Part shown: in pieces, positions 46,865 through 61,030 of the stretch | Layout of the letters: each line of letters opens with the position of its first letter | How positions within the stretch are numbered: position 1 is the stretch's first letter | Assembly (NCBI RefSeq): GCF_023278565.1 | Contig: NC_064675.1 | Coordinates: forward strand, 2,046,001-2,110,000 | Reading direction: 5' to 3' | Source: Colletotrichum lupini | Lineage: Eukaryota; Ascomycota; Sordariomycetes; Glomerellales; Glomerellaceae | DNA length: 64,000 nt | Notes under the pieces: generated by a model | What the model saw: the letters and a program-made list of their open reading frames with translations, nothing else | The model's database searches: none | What the model was told of the DNA's origin: nothing | Translations under genes and position numbers: made by a program

Positions 46865-49800
46865 GGTTACTTCTATTTTAACAGTTAAATAATAGCCTAA
46901 TAAAATTTAATCTTATCGTTAATTATCTATAATAACGGCATTTTAGAGAATAACTTTCTAACTATATAATCTAGGTATAGGTAAGTTAACTAAGTTTCGT
47001 CTCTATTTAAACGTTAGGGAGTTTTATTAAAAGCTAAATTAGCGACGTTAATAAAAGATTAAGAATTAAATAGCTAGCTTTAGGTAAATTAACGTTAGAT
47101 CGATAAGAGACTAAATAACTAAAATATAATTACCCTATTTAGTTAGAATTAATAAGGGATACGACGTACCCCTAAGGCCTATTAAATTAGGCTACGGGAG
47201 GTATTATAGCTAGTATTCCTTTACGTTATATAATAAAATCGCTAAAGAGGACTATAGTTAGAAAGTAGCTAGGCGTTTTAACTAAAATAATAACATTCTC
47301 TGCATTTTAAAGTACTAGACCTAAGTAGTACCTAACCGGCTAAAAAGCTAGGGAGCCTCTTATATATACTTTACTTACGTAATATAAGTACGTAAATTCG
47401 TATTTACTAACTTAATATAAGCCCGTAGTAATACTATTAGTTAATATCTTAGCTGCGGTACTAGTAAAGAGCCTGCTTATAATTACTATAGCGTTTACAT
47501 AATAATACCAAATATAATAAAATAAAGGCTATTAGCTAATTTTATATTAACTAATATACTAATATAAGTATAGCTCCTTAGTAAAATAAGGTAGTTACGT
47601 TTATATATATATATTTATAGCCGGTAAGAAGGTTGCGTTTATAACAGTTTATTAATATTAAACTCTTCGTAAGCTATCTTCTTATTACTATTCCCGGCTT
47701 TTATAAATATATAAGCTAATAAAAAGCTATTTAAAACGGTTCTTTAAAACCCTCGAATAAAAAATCTTATACTTTCCTAGTTATATTAACGGCTATCTCT
47801 TACTATTTAGCGTCTATATATCTCGATATATAATATATTATAAAGTCTAGCTCTTTTATAAATTTTTTATTCCCTTAGCTATTTAATATAATTAATTTCC
47901 TTAATATCCCCCGCTTCTTTTTCTTATTTTAATAGTTCGAACTAAGTAAATTAAGAGGTAAGCGGTAGCTAAATTCCGCCCGCTTAAAGTCTATTATTAT
48001 AATACTTTTACCTACTATACTCTTATTACGTAATATATTATATAATTTTACGTTACTATAAATAATACTTAATTAATATAGATTCTAATACGCTTAGGTA
48101 ATTACGTTAATATCTACGTTAGTTACTTAATTAGTAAAGTTAAATAGAGGTTTTTTAGCCTAATTAAAAAATAAAATATGCTCGTATATACTACTATTGT
48201 AGTATAATAGTAAGGTTAAATTAGTCCGCCCTAAGTAAACGGGAATATATTTTCCCTAAATTAAATAAAGTTTATTATATATCTTCTTCTTATAATAAAG
48301 GAGGGCTAGGTCGAATATCTTAATACCTTTAGTAATAAGAGTATAGCTATAGGAGAATATCCTAATTTTAAAAAGTATATTAATAGACCTAAATAAGTAA
48401 AGTAGTACGACGTTAGTATCGTAACTACGGTCTTTAGCTAGTTAAACGTAGATAAGTTAAATGAAATTTAGTTAGTTTAGGTATTAATATCCGTAATTTT
48501 AGAAATTCGGGTAGCGTTTATCTAAAGGCTAGCCGTTTATTAATCTAAGTAGATATTATAGTATATAGAATTAATAATCTTTTATATTTATCTACTTCTC
48601 TTAGTTATAATATTAGTACTCCTATACCTATTTACCGGTCGAGCCCGTACTTAACTTCATAAGAGCCTTTTCGTTACTAAAGATTAGTTATATTAGTATT
48701 AGTAAAAAAAGAGTTCCTTTTTTATTATTATTACTATTATCCCGCTACTTTACGTTACTATTAAATTACTTATATTAAAACCGTATTTAAATTAGCGAGT
48801 ACTTAAACCCTTATTAATATTAAGGCTTATATAAAGAGATACGCACTTTCTTATTTTTACGTACTATTTTAAGTATATTCCTTAGTACGTCGTCGTACTT
48901 TATAGCCTTAGTATTAAGACCTATAGTAGTATTATACTAGGACTATAGGGGCGGGTTAATACGCAGAGCCTAAAGGATAAAAATAAAGACCTATATAATA
49001 GCTATACTATAAAGCCTATTCTTATCGTTATTATTATTAAGAATATCTAAGTTAAGTACGCATACGGAATAGTATATAATAATAAGATCGTCCGGAATAT
49101 ATAAAAAAACGAACGCCTTTCTTATATATATATATCTATACTAAATACCTTTACTAATTATATATAAAAAGAGCTAAGTTATAATAGTAGTAATAAGTAA
49201 TTTTAATATAAACCTAAACCCCTTACTATCCTTATTTATTACGTCGCGTTTAGGTTTAATTTCTAACTCTAAATTAATAATAACCTCGTTACGTCGTAAT
49301 TTATATAATACCTTATACTTAATTACTAAGGCCGGACTATTTTAGCTATTAAAGGTATAATATATATAAAACTAATCTACTTAATTACTCTTACCCCTAG
49401 CTCTTTATTAAGGCTTATAGCTCGGTAGCCTTAAAAAAAGTATTATAGCGTTAATATTATCCTACTTAATAAATAATTACTTTATAAGCTTAAATAGGGC
49501 TTTATCTATTTAACTAAGGTTCGTATAACTCTTAAAAATTATAGTCCCTTATAAGCTAATATTACTTCGGAGTTACGTATTACTATATACTTTATTAATT
49601 AGTTTCTAAACCGCGTTCTTAATTATATTACGTTTAAAGTTTTAAAAGCTAGTCTTGCTATTAATCGGGCTAATTAGAAATATAACGTAGTTTAATTAAT
49701 ATAAAAATAGAAATATAAGCCTTAAAGCGAACGTATTAGAATTTAAGAGTTAATCCTATATCTCTTATTACCTCGTTACGAAGTTATTTTATAAAATAAT

Positions 49801-52149
49801 TTGTTAAGGGAAAATCCGGCTTATTAGATTAGTTATATCGCTTTACGTAATTAAAATATAATTAGTTACTACTTTAATAATAAAGCTAAGCGAGTAATAA
49901 AATATAAGATAATATAGAAAGGTCTATAGTCGTACTACTTTTATAGGTTCTTTAGCTTACTTACGTTAGTACTATTTTTCGTTACGAAGTTATTACGCTT
50001 TTAAAAGCTATTATTATAATTTTACGAGTTTATTTTTTATTATAATTTAATATATATATAATATAAACTAAGCGATTAGTAAATTCGACCCTTAAGTCTT
50101 AATAATCTAGATTATTTAGATATATTTCGTTACGTTTAGTCTATGTCGCCCCGATAACTATTATAGCCTAAATTTAGAGTTATGTAAAAGAGTTATAATA
50201 AGCTAATTAAATTTATCCTTTACGTCGGCTCTTAATAGGCTTACTAATACGTACCCGTGAAAATAACTAAGTAAACTAGCGGTATAGATTAATAAATATG
50301 TTTTGCGTTAGTTTATACGTTTTTTTATACGTTTTTTTATATTGCCGTAAAGAGCGGATATATTATTTTTAGTTATTATTTAAACTTACGAATAGTCTAG
50401 TAAAAACTCTTATAACCTATATAATAATAGTATAATATAAATAGACGAACTAAGATTATTCGAGAAGTATTATCTCCGAAGCGGTACTAAATAACCCTAT
50501 TATATCCCCTATTATATCCCCTATTATAAATCCTAGGATAATATATTTACTAATAAAGAAGTATCGGCCTTTTAAAAATAGCTAAATAGTATATAAAAGC
50601 TCTATTTTATTAAAAATATAGATAAAGTCTCCCTCCTTAGCTACTAGTATTAGCTAGCCTAGCCTTTTGCTTTCCGTATTACTAAACCGCTAGTATAGCT
50701 TTTTTAATATTATACTCTCGAAGAAATAGCTCGATTTAAGGCCTATGCTTATTATTACGGCGGATAACTACTTATTATAGTTACTTTTGTAGGCTATAGC
50801 TTTATAAAGCTATATTTAAGTAGTAAACTCTATCCTAATTACTACTAAACCCTAAGGAACTTCTTTATTAATAAAAGAAATACTTAGTAATGGGTTTTAT
50901 AAAGCTCCCTTAATATTAGTTATGCCCAAGGCCTTTATAATAAATAAACATTCTTTAAGCTATTCCTATCTCCGCTTTTATATTACCTAAATATTCTTCT
51001 AAGAGGGTTATAGATCCTTATTAAATAATTTTTTAATAATACGAGCGTTACCGAGACTTCTATTATTTAATTTAAAAAAGCGAACCCTATTAATAATATA
51101 GCCCCGTATCCCTAGGATATTACTATTATTATATAATACTATTTATAGTACCGTATCCCTAGATACGTTATAATCTTTATATTATTATATAAAGAACTAA
51201 ATAACTAAAGTACCCCCGTCCCTATTACTTACTACGCTTTAAATATTTAGTACTTAAGAACGTATTTAATATTTTAATACAGTAAAGTAAACGAGAGACT
51301 AAAGTAACTTAAGATTTATATTATTAACGACGTAAATAAATACGAATTATTAATAAACCTTTTTTATTAGGCTTTTATAGTCGATTAGATTAAAGCGGTT
51401 AGTATTAAATATAATACTTATTATTACGAAAATATAATTATAAGGATTAGTATATTTAAATTCTAGCGTCCTTATAATAAAAAACGGTAGAAATTACTTC
51501 TCTATACCCTCTATATATATAAAAAATAAAGCTCGTAATAAAAATAATCTTAATATTTTTTTACTAACTTTAAGAGGATTAGGGTAGGTTTATATAAACT
51601 CTTTTATTATTTTCGGGCACTATTTAACGAAGCTAATTTAGTAAACTAGCGTAGTTTATAAGAGATATAATTTACTAACTATTAACTTTAGCTTTCATAA
51701 TTTTATTAGCTCTTAAATAACCTACTTTTATATAAATTATTAATAATTAAATAGAGCCTAAATATATTAAAACGTAATAGTTTAGTACTTACTAAACGCC
51801 GCTTATAACGGCCCCTTAGCCCGACTTTTAATAATTAAGTCTAAGTTAGAATTTAGTATACCCTAAGCTATAGCGAACTTATATAGCTAGCTAAAGGCTA
51901 TTTTAACGTCGCTTAATTCCTTACTAAGTTAAATAATTATAATAAACGTAGCGGCGTATATATTACTTATTATCCTAAGTTATTAACTACGCTCTAAGAT
52001 ATTATATTAATTATATCCTTAGTACCCTTTTAAAATAGTTTAGACCTTAGGATTACGAGTTAGTATTTTATTATATTAAAAATATAAGATAGAGATATAA
52101 GAAATATTTATATATATCTATTTATATATTAATACTAAATACTCTATAT

Positions 52150-54300
52150 AATTTAAACTAGGCCTAGCCTTATGTCCCTTTAGCTATCCGTTTACGCTTT
52201 ACTTTTTTTAATTATCTTTACTTAACTTAGCTTAATATCCTTAGTAAAACGCTATAAAGAGTTTATATATACTATTTAAACGTATTTAGTATTACGAAAT
52301 TCGGGTTATCTTAATATTAAAAATAGTTATATTAAATAAGATTACTACGTTATATAATACGCTCTCGTTTTACTAAATACTAGTCGTTAAAGTAGTTATT
52401 TTTAACTACTAACTAGTAGTACTTAAACGTCCGTTTTATTAGTAAAAGCCTATAATCCTTAATATAACCAGGGTATTAATTCGGATTAAGGAGTAATAAG
52501 AAGGGCTTAGGTTAAGGAGTCTCTTTAATAGTTAGCTTAGGTTAAAAATAAGTATAAATACGGTCTTATTTAACTATCTCTCTTTTATTATAAAGTATAA
52601 TTATTAAATTAATAACCTTAATCTAAAGCTTTATAAGTTTATTATAAGAATAGTTAGCTAGTTAGTAATAGAGGATATAGGCTAGTTTAGTACGCTTAGG
52701 GATCTAGAGGTTAATATCTAGTTTAATATACTCCTCGTTTTCTTTACTTTTCGCCTACCTCTTAATATTCTATATTAAGTAGTTATAAAAATAATATTTA
52801 AAATACTTTTTTATAATACTCTTATTACGTTAATCCCGCTTCGCACGTATTTCCTTAATTAGCCTATAGATTTCGGCTTCGTTCTCTTTATTTTATACTT
52901 AGTATTAACTACTTTTTAACTCTTATTATTATTATTTTAGCTCTATAATTTCCGGATCGGGAGGTAAGTTCTCTTAGACCTCCTTAGGGACTATATCTCT
53001 TATTACCTAGGGATTATACATAAGGCTAATATATATAAATACCTTATATATTTACTCCTCAGTTTCCTCTTTTTAAAAGGTATTTTAAAGGTCGAACTAG
53101 ACGTTCTTATTAAGGTATATACTTTAAAACGTAATAAACTTAGGATCGTAGCGCATTATTTAGTTACGTATAGTATTAAACGTATTCCTTAGAGTTAAAG
53201 CTTTAAGTATTTAAAGTCCTTATAAATACTATTTACCTTAACTTACTATTTACTATATTTACTGCCCCTCTTTAAGCGAACCGTAGTGTCTAAGCCTTCT
53301 TAAAACCTATATTAAGGCTCTATTAGCCTATATTATCTTATAATTTAAAATAGCTTATAGCCTCGTTAATAGCTAACGTATTACTACTAAATTTTTAAAA
53401 AATCGGAACCTTAAGTATTAACTATTTCTATCCTAAAGCCGTAAACTAAATTAGACCCCTAACCTCTACTCTTAGTACTCAGGTTATATTCATTAAGCTT
53501 ATTATATCGAAAGCTTAGTTATAGAGTACTAGAGTAATAATAATACTAATAGTATAAAAAATAAGCTTTCTTATAAGTATATAGAAGAAAATAGTCCTAT
53601 TTATAGTTAATATAGAAAGTATTTAAAGCGATTAGAGCCGTAGTACTACGTATACTTACGGTCTTAGCTTATTATTAGCTCCTTTATAATAAATAAACTT
53701 AATAGCTATTATTAATACGGCTCGTCCCGTTACTAAATAGTGAATAATTATTATAAGTATATCCTTATAGTATAAGGCTTTCGGAAGTCCCCGCCTAGCT
53801 ATTTCCTATATTAATAATTTATTAAAGAGAAGGGAGTCTTTATTTTATAATAGTTAGTTATTATAATCTACGTTCTTTACGTTTTTATTATACTTAAGAT
53901 TAAAGGACTTAATGCCTTAAAGTTTAAAAATCTTATTTATACTTCTATCTTTAAGTTTTTTCTTTTTAATATATATAACCTTAGCGGGCCGGGTATTAAT
54001 ATAATAAAGGAGTTAGTAATAACTAGCTAGCTAAGTGCGCTACCGTTCTAAAAATAGATATTTAGTAGTTATAATAATAAGGGTCCTACTAGCTATTTAG
54101 CTAAGTTATGCCCTATTTATTTATATACTATATTTATAAAGTAGGTTAACCTAGATAAGCTAAAGTAGTAAATAATTATTAATACGTCTAAGTCCTTATG
54201 TTCTTAGATTACTATATAGTTAATAATACTTCGACGCTCTTACTTTAGGTAGCTAGGACCGGGTCTTTTTCTATTTAGCTTATAATTACTATTATAAATA
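52150..54300 (-). pseudogene. DUF3435 / FluG-type tyrosine recombinase gene (RIPed)
   Basis: Relic of the fungal DUF3435 family, annotated in many genomes as FluG-domain proteins and related to the tyrosine recombinases that move Starship elements. From high to low coordinates the frame gives R-S-I-I-N-Y and Y-F-S-L-S-R-L-T-Y-F near 54190-54120. Y-Y-K-D-I and T-G-R-A-V then A-I-K-F-I-Y-Y-K-G-A follow near 53770-53680. M-R-Y-D-P-K-F-I-T-F lies near 53150 and D-P-E-I then a helical block Y-R-L-I-K-E-I-R-A-K-R near 52970-52850. Next come D-I-N-L-*-I-P-K-R-T-K-L-A near 52710 and K-R-E-I-V-K near 52590, with a former Cys pair block P-N-*-Y-P-G-Y-I near 52470. The order matches the family. The catalytic Arg/His/Tyr positions cannot be verified after RIP. 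Ends approximate. Confidence 0.85.
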
Positions 54301-57300
54301 ATATACTAAATATAATAGTTATTTATTAAAGCTAGTAAAGTATAATATATTAAGCGGCTATTGCGCGGAGAGTATATATTTCGAAACTAAATATATAAAT
54401 AGATATTTAATAAATATTACTAACTCTGCCTATACTATAATAAACGAGCCGCTCTACCTATAGGTCTACGGCTTTAATAATTAGCCTATTCCATAATAAG
54501 AATTTAATTTAGAAAACGGCGGCGATTAGGGTATAGCTAGGGAGAGTCTTAGGCTATTATTAACCTTTTTTAAGTAAATAACCGCTTTAAACAGTTAAAA
54601 AGCTTTATTTTATACTTTATTTACGTATAGTTCTGCGCTATATTATATTATATAAGCAGTAATATTTAATTTTAAAATAAGATTATTATTAACGGCTATA
54701 TATTTTAAAAAGCCGCGATTTAGAAATCCCTTCCCTTTTATATTAAAGCGATTCTCTAAATTTATAAGTAGTTTCTAAACTTAATATCCCGTACGAACTA
54801 GGAATAGTATTAATACTTTACGAAACGTCTTTTATATATATCTTTTAGTAAATTTTACTCTATTTATAAACCTTATTTTTATTTTCGTTCATCTTAACTA
54901 GATATAAGCTATTATAATTTACTTTTTATATCTATCCGTGCGCGCTATACCCCGCTATAACGTAACCTTAGTATTTATATTAATACTCTTATTTTTTATC
55001 CCGCACTCGTGGCCGTATTCTTATCCTTATTATTAACTTAGAACCTCTTTAATATATTTTTAATTAAAAAACGACCGGCTACCGTATTATCTAAGTTTAT
55101 ATATTAAATAAACTAAAAAGGTTCTATACCGGGCTAACTAGCTTCGCTAAAGTCTTCGTATTCTACCCTTTTATTTACGTCAATAATAGAGTATATATTA
55201 AGGGTAACTTCTATTTTAATAGTTTTTATAAAATATTATATTTAGTATTTCTCGTTATGGAATACGGTATATAAAGCCGGGCGAGCCTCTATTATAAATT
55301 AATAAGATAAAAGTCGGTTACTATTAATAATATAGTATTAAAATTACCTTAATAATAACTTTAAAACCGGCGTATAGTAGAACGTTTTTTAAGGGCTGGA
55401 TATAAGAAGTACTAACCGAGGCCTCTTTATATAAATCAATATAAAAAAAACCTATTTACTTATAATATTAAAAAAATATAAAGTCTTTAGGGATATTATA
55501 ATTAGCTAGTAACGCCTTAGAAGTAAAAGTATTATTATTAAATAATATTTATATTAAGTATTAAAATACTAATATTTAGCTTATATCTATAGCTCTCTTA
55601 TTAAGAGCTCTTATCGGAGCTATTACTAAATTAGTAAATCGTTCTATTATTTAGAAGCTACTCTCTTATTAAGTATATATATAAAAAAGAGCTTTTTTAG
55701 ATTTACTCGTTTAGCTACTTTTAGCTATATTAGAGCTAGATCGGTAACTTTAAAAATATAAAAAATAATATATTATATTTAAACGCTCCGTATAATAATA
55801 TAAGTAAATTAATAGCTTAAAATAAAAAAGGCTTACTCTATCTCTAACTTAGATCTTTATTATTAAAACTATATCGGTCGGCTATAAATTAATAAGTAGC
55901 GTAACTTAGCCCGTTTTTTAATAACTTCGTCCGTTTTACTTATTCTATTTATAATAATTCTAAAAGCGTAGTACGTAACGGTAAGTCTTATTATACTTAG
56001 CTATTAACTAGCTATAATTAAAGAGGTCCTCTTTGCTTTTTTATATTAGATACGCATAGCCGTCTTATTTAATAGTATATAAATTAGCGCCGTTATTAAT
56101 CTTAAAGTAGCCTACGATATACTAAAAATAGAATACCTAAGTAGCGTTACTTACTCGGGGTCGCTCGACGTATTCTTATTATATATTAATATACTCTCCG
56201 TTTTTAAAGACTTATAAAGTTTAATAATCGTCTAGCTAGTTTTACTTAAGGGTATTATAAATGCTTACGACTATACCGTAAAATATATACGCACTACTCG
56301 TAATAATATAAATAACTTTAACTACCTCGAGGTACGAAGACTAGGCTACGTAAATTATTAAGCCCCGTTGTACTCCTATATTAACGCGGATATATTTTAA
56401 AATACGCAGTATTTTAAGTATATAGTAGTCTTTTTAGGGAAATAAATTTACTAAAAGCTAATAATAAGAAGCTAGGTTATAAATAGCGGCCCTCGGTAAG
56501 TACCCTAAACTTATATAAGTACGTAGTTAAATATATATTTTTTAGTATTATAGAGCCGTACTCGCATACTTCTACATCTCGGAGTTAAATATATTTACTC
56601 TTTTTACTAATAAACGCCCTATTTCGGGCCCTAGACCCGGATTATTAATAACACTACAACTCTAAGTAATAGGACTTAAATATAATACTACGTCTTTATA
56701 ATTTATATAGCTTTAAGTATATATATAGAAATTAGAAAAATAAACTCTTTATTATAAGAAAGCTAACTTAGCTAGTTTCTATTAGCACGATTTCTAACTA
56801 ATACGACTTTCGTAACGAGCGGATATACCCCCCCCCCCCCCGGTCCTATCCCTACTCTCTCTATAACTATTTTATAAAAAAGTCTTTAAGAGCTCTACTA
56901 TATTTATTCTAGGACGAACACGCGTCTCTAGTACTGCTTTTACGTTATTATTAATATTTATAAAGTTAGTTATAGGCTATTTAGTCTTTATAATCTCTAT
57001 ATTAGTATAATTACGGTAGAACTTAATACGGTTATACTATGTCTATTATTAGCTTCTTATTTAAGGCTATTATACTTTTTATATATATTTAGTATATTTA
57101 GCGCCGTATAATTAGTATTTAGGTATATTATAAACGTATTATCGGACGTTACGGGGTCGGTACTAGCTTTATTATATTAGTAAATATTATTAATAATACG
57201 TATATTACGGTCGAACTTATATATATTAACACGAGCCTTTATAAAGCTATGTTTATTCTTTGCGGATCGGATAACCTCCTCTCTTATATTAAGTTTATAT

Positions 57301-57959
57301 TTATTAAGAAACAAATCCTTAAAGAGCTATGTTATTAAGTAATTTAGAAAAGGGACGACTAGATCGAGTATAGATCCTATATTATCTAAGTTACTTAGGT
57401 AGACTATAGTTATATATTTAAAACCGATAAAACCGATATAAACGTCGGCTTATTAAAGATATAGGACTATAAAACTTATATACTTACGTAGCTATAAAAT
57501 ACTTAATATTTAATCGGGATAAATACTATCCGAGGTAGTAAACTCCCTCTTAAGCTATGCGCCGTGTCCCTTTATTAAGGAGTTATTTTACGTTTACTAA
57601 ATATAGCTATTTACTTAAATACTAGTATTACTAACTAAGCCTCGCTAATAATATACTATAAAGGACTAGTTCGTTAGAAACTATTATTATAATTCTATAC
57701 TTTCCGCTCTTAATACTATATCTATTTTATTAATAGCTCTATATTCCTCCCCTAACTATCTTAGCTTATTATATTAATACTATTTCCGTAGGGTACTCTT
57801 TTTTTTTAATTAGAAAACTCTTATAATTACTAGCCCGGGCCGGCTCTCCTTCGCTTTTTATAATATATTTAAGACGCCTATCTTTATTAAACTAATACCG
57901 TCTTTTAGTATTTCTATAATAAGTTATATAATTACCCTCGGTAATTTTTATAAAAACCG
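54301..57959. other. RIPed DNA, no family recognised
   Basis: 3.7 kb of heavily RIPed DNA between the recombinase and ankyrin relics. A C-tract lies at 56828-56841. I found no domain I would defend on either strand. Confidence 0.45.
56828..56841. repeat. Poly-C tract
   Basis: Fourteen C in a row, flanked by 'ggatata' and 'ggtcctatcc'. It survives because C followed by C is a poor RIP target. Confidence 0.9.
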
Positions 57960-59110
57960 TAATACGGTAGCGTTATTACTCTAGGACGCTACTTAGAAAT
58001 AATACGAATATAGTATATAGAATATCCTTAATAACTTCGGTTCCCGCGTTAATAGGCTAATTATACTCCGGTAGTCTTATATATCCATAAGCTGCGCTAG
58101 CTTATTAATAATATTACGTAATGATATATCGTCTATCCTAGCACTATACTATAATAAGACCAACGCTATTACGGGGTTACCGTAATATATAAAAAGCGTT
58201 TAATCGAGACTCGTTACGCTTATCGATTTTTAAGAGTTCTAAAAAGAGTAATATCTTAGCTTCTTAGTAACATTATATTTATATAAGTTTTAATAAGAGA
58301 GGCCCCGTTTAGTTATTACGGGCTAATATATATACCGTTATATTTAGGTTAGTACCCGATTTAATAAAGAGATTAATAAGGTATTTTTTTATTACGGCCG
58401 TCCTACTAGCCGTCTCTCTAACCCCGGCTAAGAGGGCTAGCTCGAGCGGGTCCTATTTAAAAATACGGAGCACTAAGTCGGCCCCCTTAATTAAAATATC
58501 TAGCTTATTTATAATATCTACTCCGGCCTTTAATAATACTAGGGTAGTAGCGAATATATTATTTTTATACGCTATACTAAGGGCTATTATATACTATATA
58601 TTAATTATTATAAGCTAGTTTATATTTATACTAAACCGCGCTAAGTAATTTATAATTATATTTAGTAATAGTAATAATAAAAAATAAATTAGTAATATAT
58701 CCCCGTTTTCGTTAGCCTCGTTTATACTTATTTACTTCTTATTAATAAAATACGTAATTACTTTAATAAGCCTAGCGGCGGCTATTTAATAAAGGGCGTT
58801 AATTTTAAATCCTAGAGACTTAAGCTATGCGCCCTACTAAAAGAGAACTATAAACGTTTTAATATCTCTACTTAGTAAAAATAAGAAGATAGGAGTACGT
58901 AGCCTATAGTCCGGGGCCCCGTCGATATTAGTACCGTAATTAAAAAGAAACGAAATAATATTAAAATAATTTTTTAAAGCGGCTAAATAAAAGGCCGTAA
59001 TAAAAAAGGGCTATATTAATATATTTTAGTTATATATATAGTAGCTAGTCTATTATAATTAATACCGGTTTAGTAGGTATACCGGAGCGTAGTAAGGCCT
59101 ATTTATATAT
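57960..59110 (-). pseudogene. Ankyrin-repeat gene (RIPed)
   Basis: Minus-strand read-through gives consecutive ankyrin-like repeats of about 33 residues. F-Y-L-A-A-L-K-N-Y-F lies near 59000 and Y-G-T-N-I-D-G-A-P near 58920. P-I-F-L-F-L-L-S-R-D-I follows near 58870 and I-V-L-F-*-*-G-A-*-L near 58840. I-N-A-L-Y-*-I-A-A-A-R-L-I-K-V-I lies near 58790-58750. A-Y-K-N-N-I-F-A-T-T-L-V-L-L-K-A-G-V-D-I lies near 58580-58520. L-I-K-G-A-D-L and D-P-L-E-L-A-L-L-A-G-V fall near 58480-58430. A fainter unit runs down to about 58020. The T-A-L-x-x-A-A and G-A-D-I-x patterns define the family. The N-terminal domain would be at 59110-60250, but I cannot identify it. Stops are TAA/TAG. Ankyrin proteins are common adaptor or NLR C-terminal modules in fungi. 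Confidence 0.82.
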
Positions 59111-60349
59111 TTATATAATTAATAATAATAATAAAAATAGCGGAATTTCGCCCCGATTTAATATCGCTTTAATAAAGCTTAAGATTAAAAAACGAATACT
59201 AAGCGCGCGAGTATTACGTAAAGTTAAACTAAACATAGGGTTCGCTATAATTAAAGATATACTACGCTATATTTAGGGAGATTGGCTCTATAAAAATAGG
59301 TTTTATACTAAGTAATATTAGTAGTTTTAAGCGAGACAACGTGGCTTATAAAGGATAGCGCGGTATTATAAAACTATAAAGTAATTACTTAGTTAGACTT
59401 ATTAGCTTTATATTTAATATAAAAATCGATATCCTATTCTAAGGGATAGCTCTCTACACTAGAACTATTTTATTTATATACTATAGGCCCGTAGTTAATA
59501 CTCTAATTTAAGAACGTTCTTAACTTCTACTACTTAGGCACTATAATACTTTCTACCTCGAGCTTATTTAAATATAAGTTAAAGATAACTTTATAAAACT
59601 AAAATATCGAGCTATTTAAAAGAGCTCTTATAACTATAATAGGGGTTAGCTTAGAAATTAGACGTTTAGGTAGCTTTTACGTTTACTTTAGACGCTAAAC
59701 TTATCCTAGTTTATTATTAGTAATTATTAGCTCTAAGGTCAATAGAAGCTATAAGTATCGCCCGTAACCTCGAGTATTTTTAGTATTTAAGAGACGTAAC
59801 TAACTTTTTAAAAATAAGAATTTATTATTATAGAAATATACTTATATATACTATTATATTACTTATTAATAAACTCTACGCTAAGCTTTTTTAAATAACC
59901 GGCGTTAACGCCCGGGAACTAGAGGTAAATATTTTTAATAACGTAATTAAAGGCCTTTCCGTATATATAAGAACGTATCTTTTTTATAAGGTCTATTTCT
60001 TACTTACTTAAAAAGCTATTACTATTTTATTATAATAAGTTATTTTTAATAACTAAGATAAGAACCCCCTATTATAATAAGGATATTATTTATAGGCTAG
60101 GGACCCTTTTTAATATCCGTTTTAGTTATTATAGAGCGCTAATTCTAATTAGAATTTCTAGCTACGTACTATTTACCTACCTAGACGCTCTTTTTATAAA
60201 CTAGACTAAAGCTAACCTTTATAAACTACTACTTAAATAACGTCTATCTTTAGTTTTAGCCCTTTAATAGCCGGGGTATTAATTTTAGAGTGCGGCCGAA
60301 TTAGTTTTTAACTATATAATAACGGTATTTTTTCCTAATTTAGTTTATT
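59111..60349. other. RIPed DNA upstream of the ankyrin relic
   Basis: Minus-strand frames are readable for short runs, for example a N-R-G-E-I-P-L-F-L-L stretch near 59150. The interval may hold the N-terminal part of the ankyrin gene. No domain named. Confidence 0.4.
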
Positions 60350-60499
60350 TACTAGCTTAAGACCCTCTGCGCCCGAGAGATAGATATGCTTAAAAGAGAT
60401 CCTTTTAAGTAATAGGGCGTTACGTTATAATAGATTTATTCCCTTAGTATACTCGTAATACGTAAGTTAAACATCCCGTAATAAATATCTAATATAACG

Positions 60500-61030
60500 G
60501 AATTACTTATAACTATTATGCGTCTAGAGCTAGAATTAGTGTTCTTATTTTTAAGAAATACTTTATTAAGCAAAGCGCTTTCGAGAGGGTGCTTTTTATA
60601 GATTTATATATCTACCTTTCTAAGCTACGATTCTAACGAGGAGAGTAATAATACTAAATAGGAAAAGGGCCTTCTATAAGACGATTTGCGTTAGGAAATA
60701 AGCTCTATACTCAGAATAACGTCCCTAAATATCGTAACTAAAATTAAAACTACCTATTTTATAATAGCTCGGTATTAACTAAGTAAGAAGAACGAAGTAA
60801 CGTCTTTATATAGAGTAGTATACGTTTATAAAAAAGCTTCTGGGGAATAGTCGTTTTATTTTAAAATAGCTAGCTATAATAACGCAATTATTACTAATTT
60901 TTTTAAATAAAATTTAAATAGTCCTAGCGTAACGTTTTTTAAATACGGAATCCCTAGACTAGACTTGCTTATTATATAAGGGTATTATAGCCGTTATATA
61001 TATAATACCGGATATTACTATAAAATATAT
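60500..61030 (+). pseudogene. Unknown ORF X, copy C (RIPed)
   Basis: Same frame as copies A and B: V-V-Y-V-Y-K-K-A-S near 60820, F-K-I-A-S near 60873 and I-P-R-L-D-L near 60950. One difference is a TCTGGGG stretch at 60839, with TG kept, showing lighter local RIP. Family unknown. Confidence 0.48.

Larger units (their letters stand above)
43641..52149. other. RIPed DNA, no family recognised
   Basis: 8.5 kb with no confident domain. Minus-strand text near 43750-44050 is readable for over 100 codons (E-E-T, L-R-K-L-A-M and K-K-A-I-E-I-L-N-I stretches), so a gene or element stood there. Positions 45840-46140 are rich in Lys/Arg codons. It includes a GC-rich un-RIPed patch at 45690-45760, a G-tract at 46841-46852 and a 13-base tandem triplet of 'cctattatatcc' near 50492-50530. 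I found no polymerase, transposase, HET or NACHT core. Confidence 0.45.
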
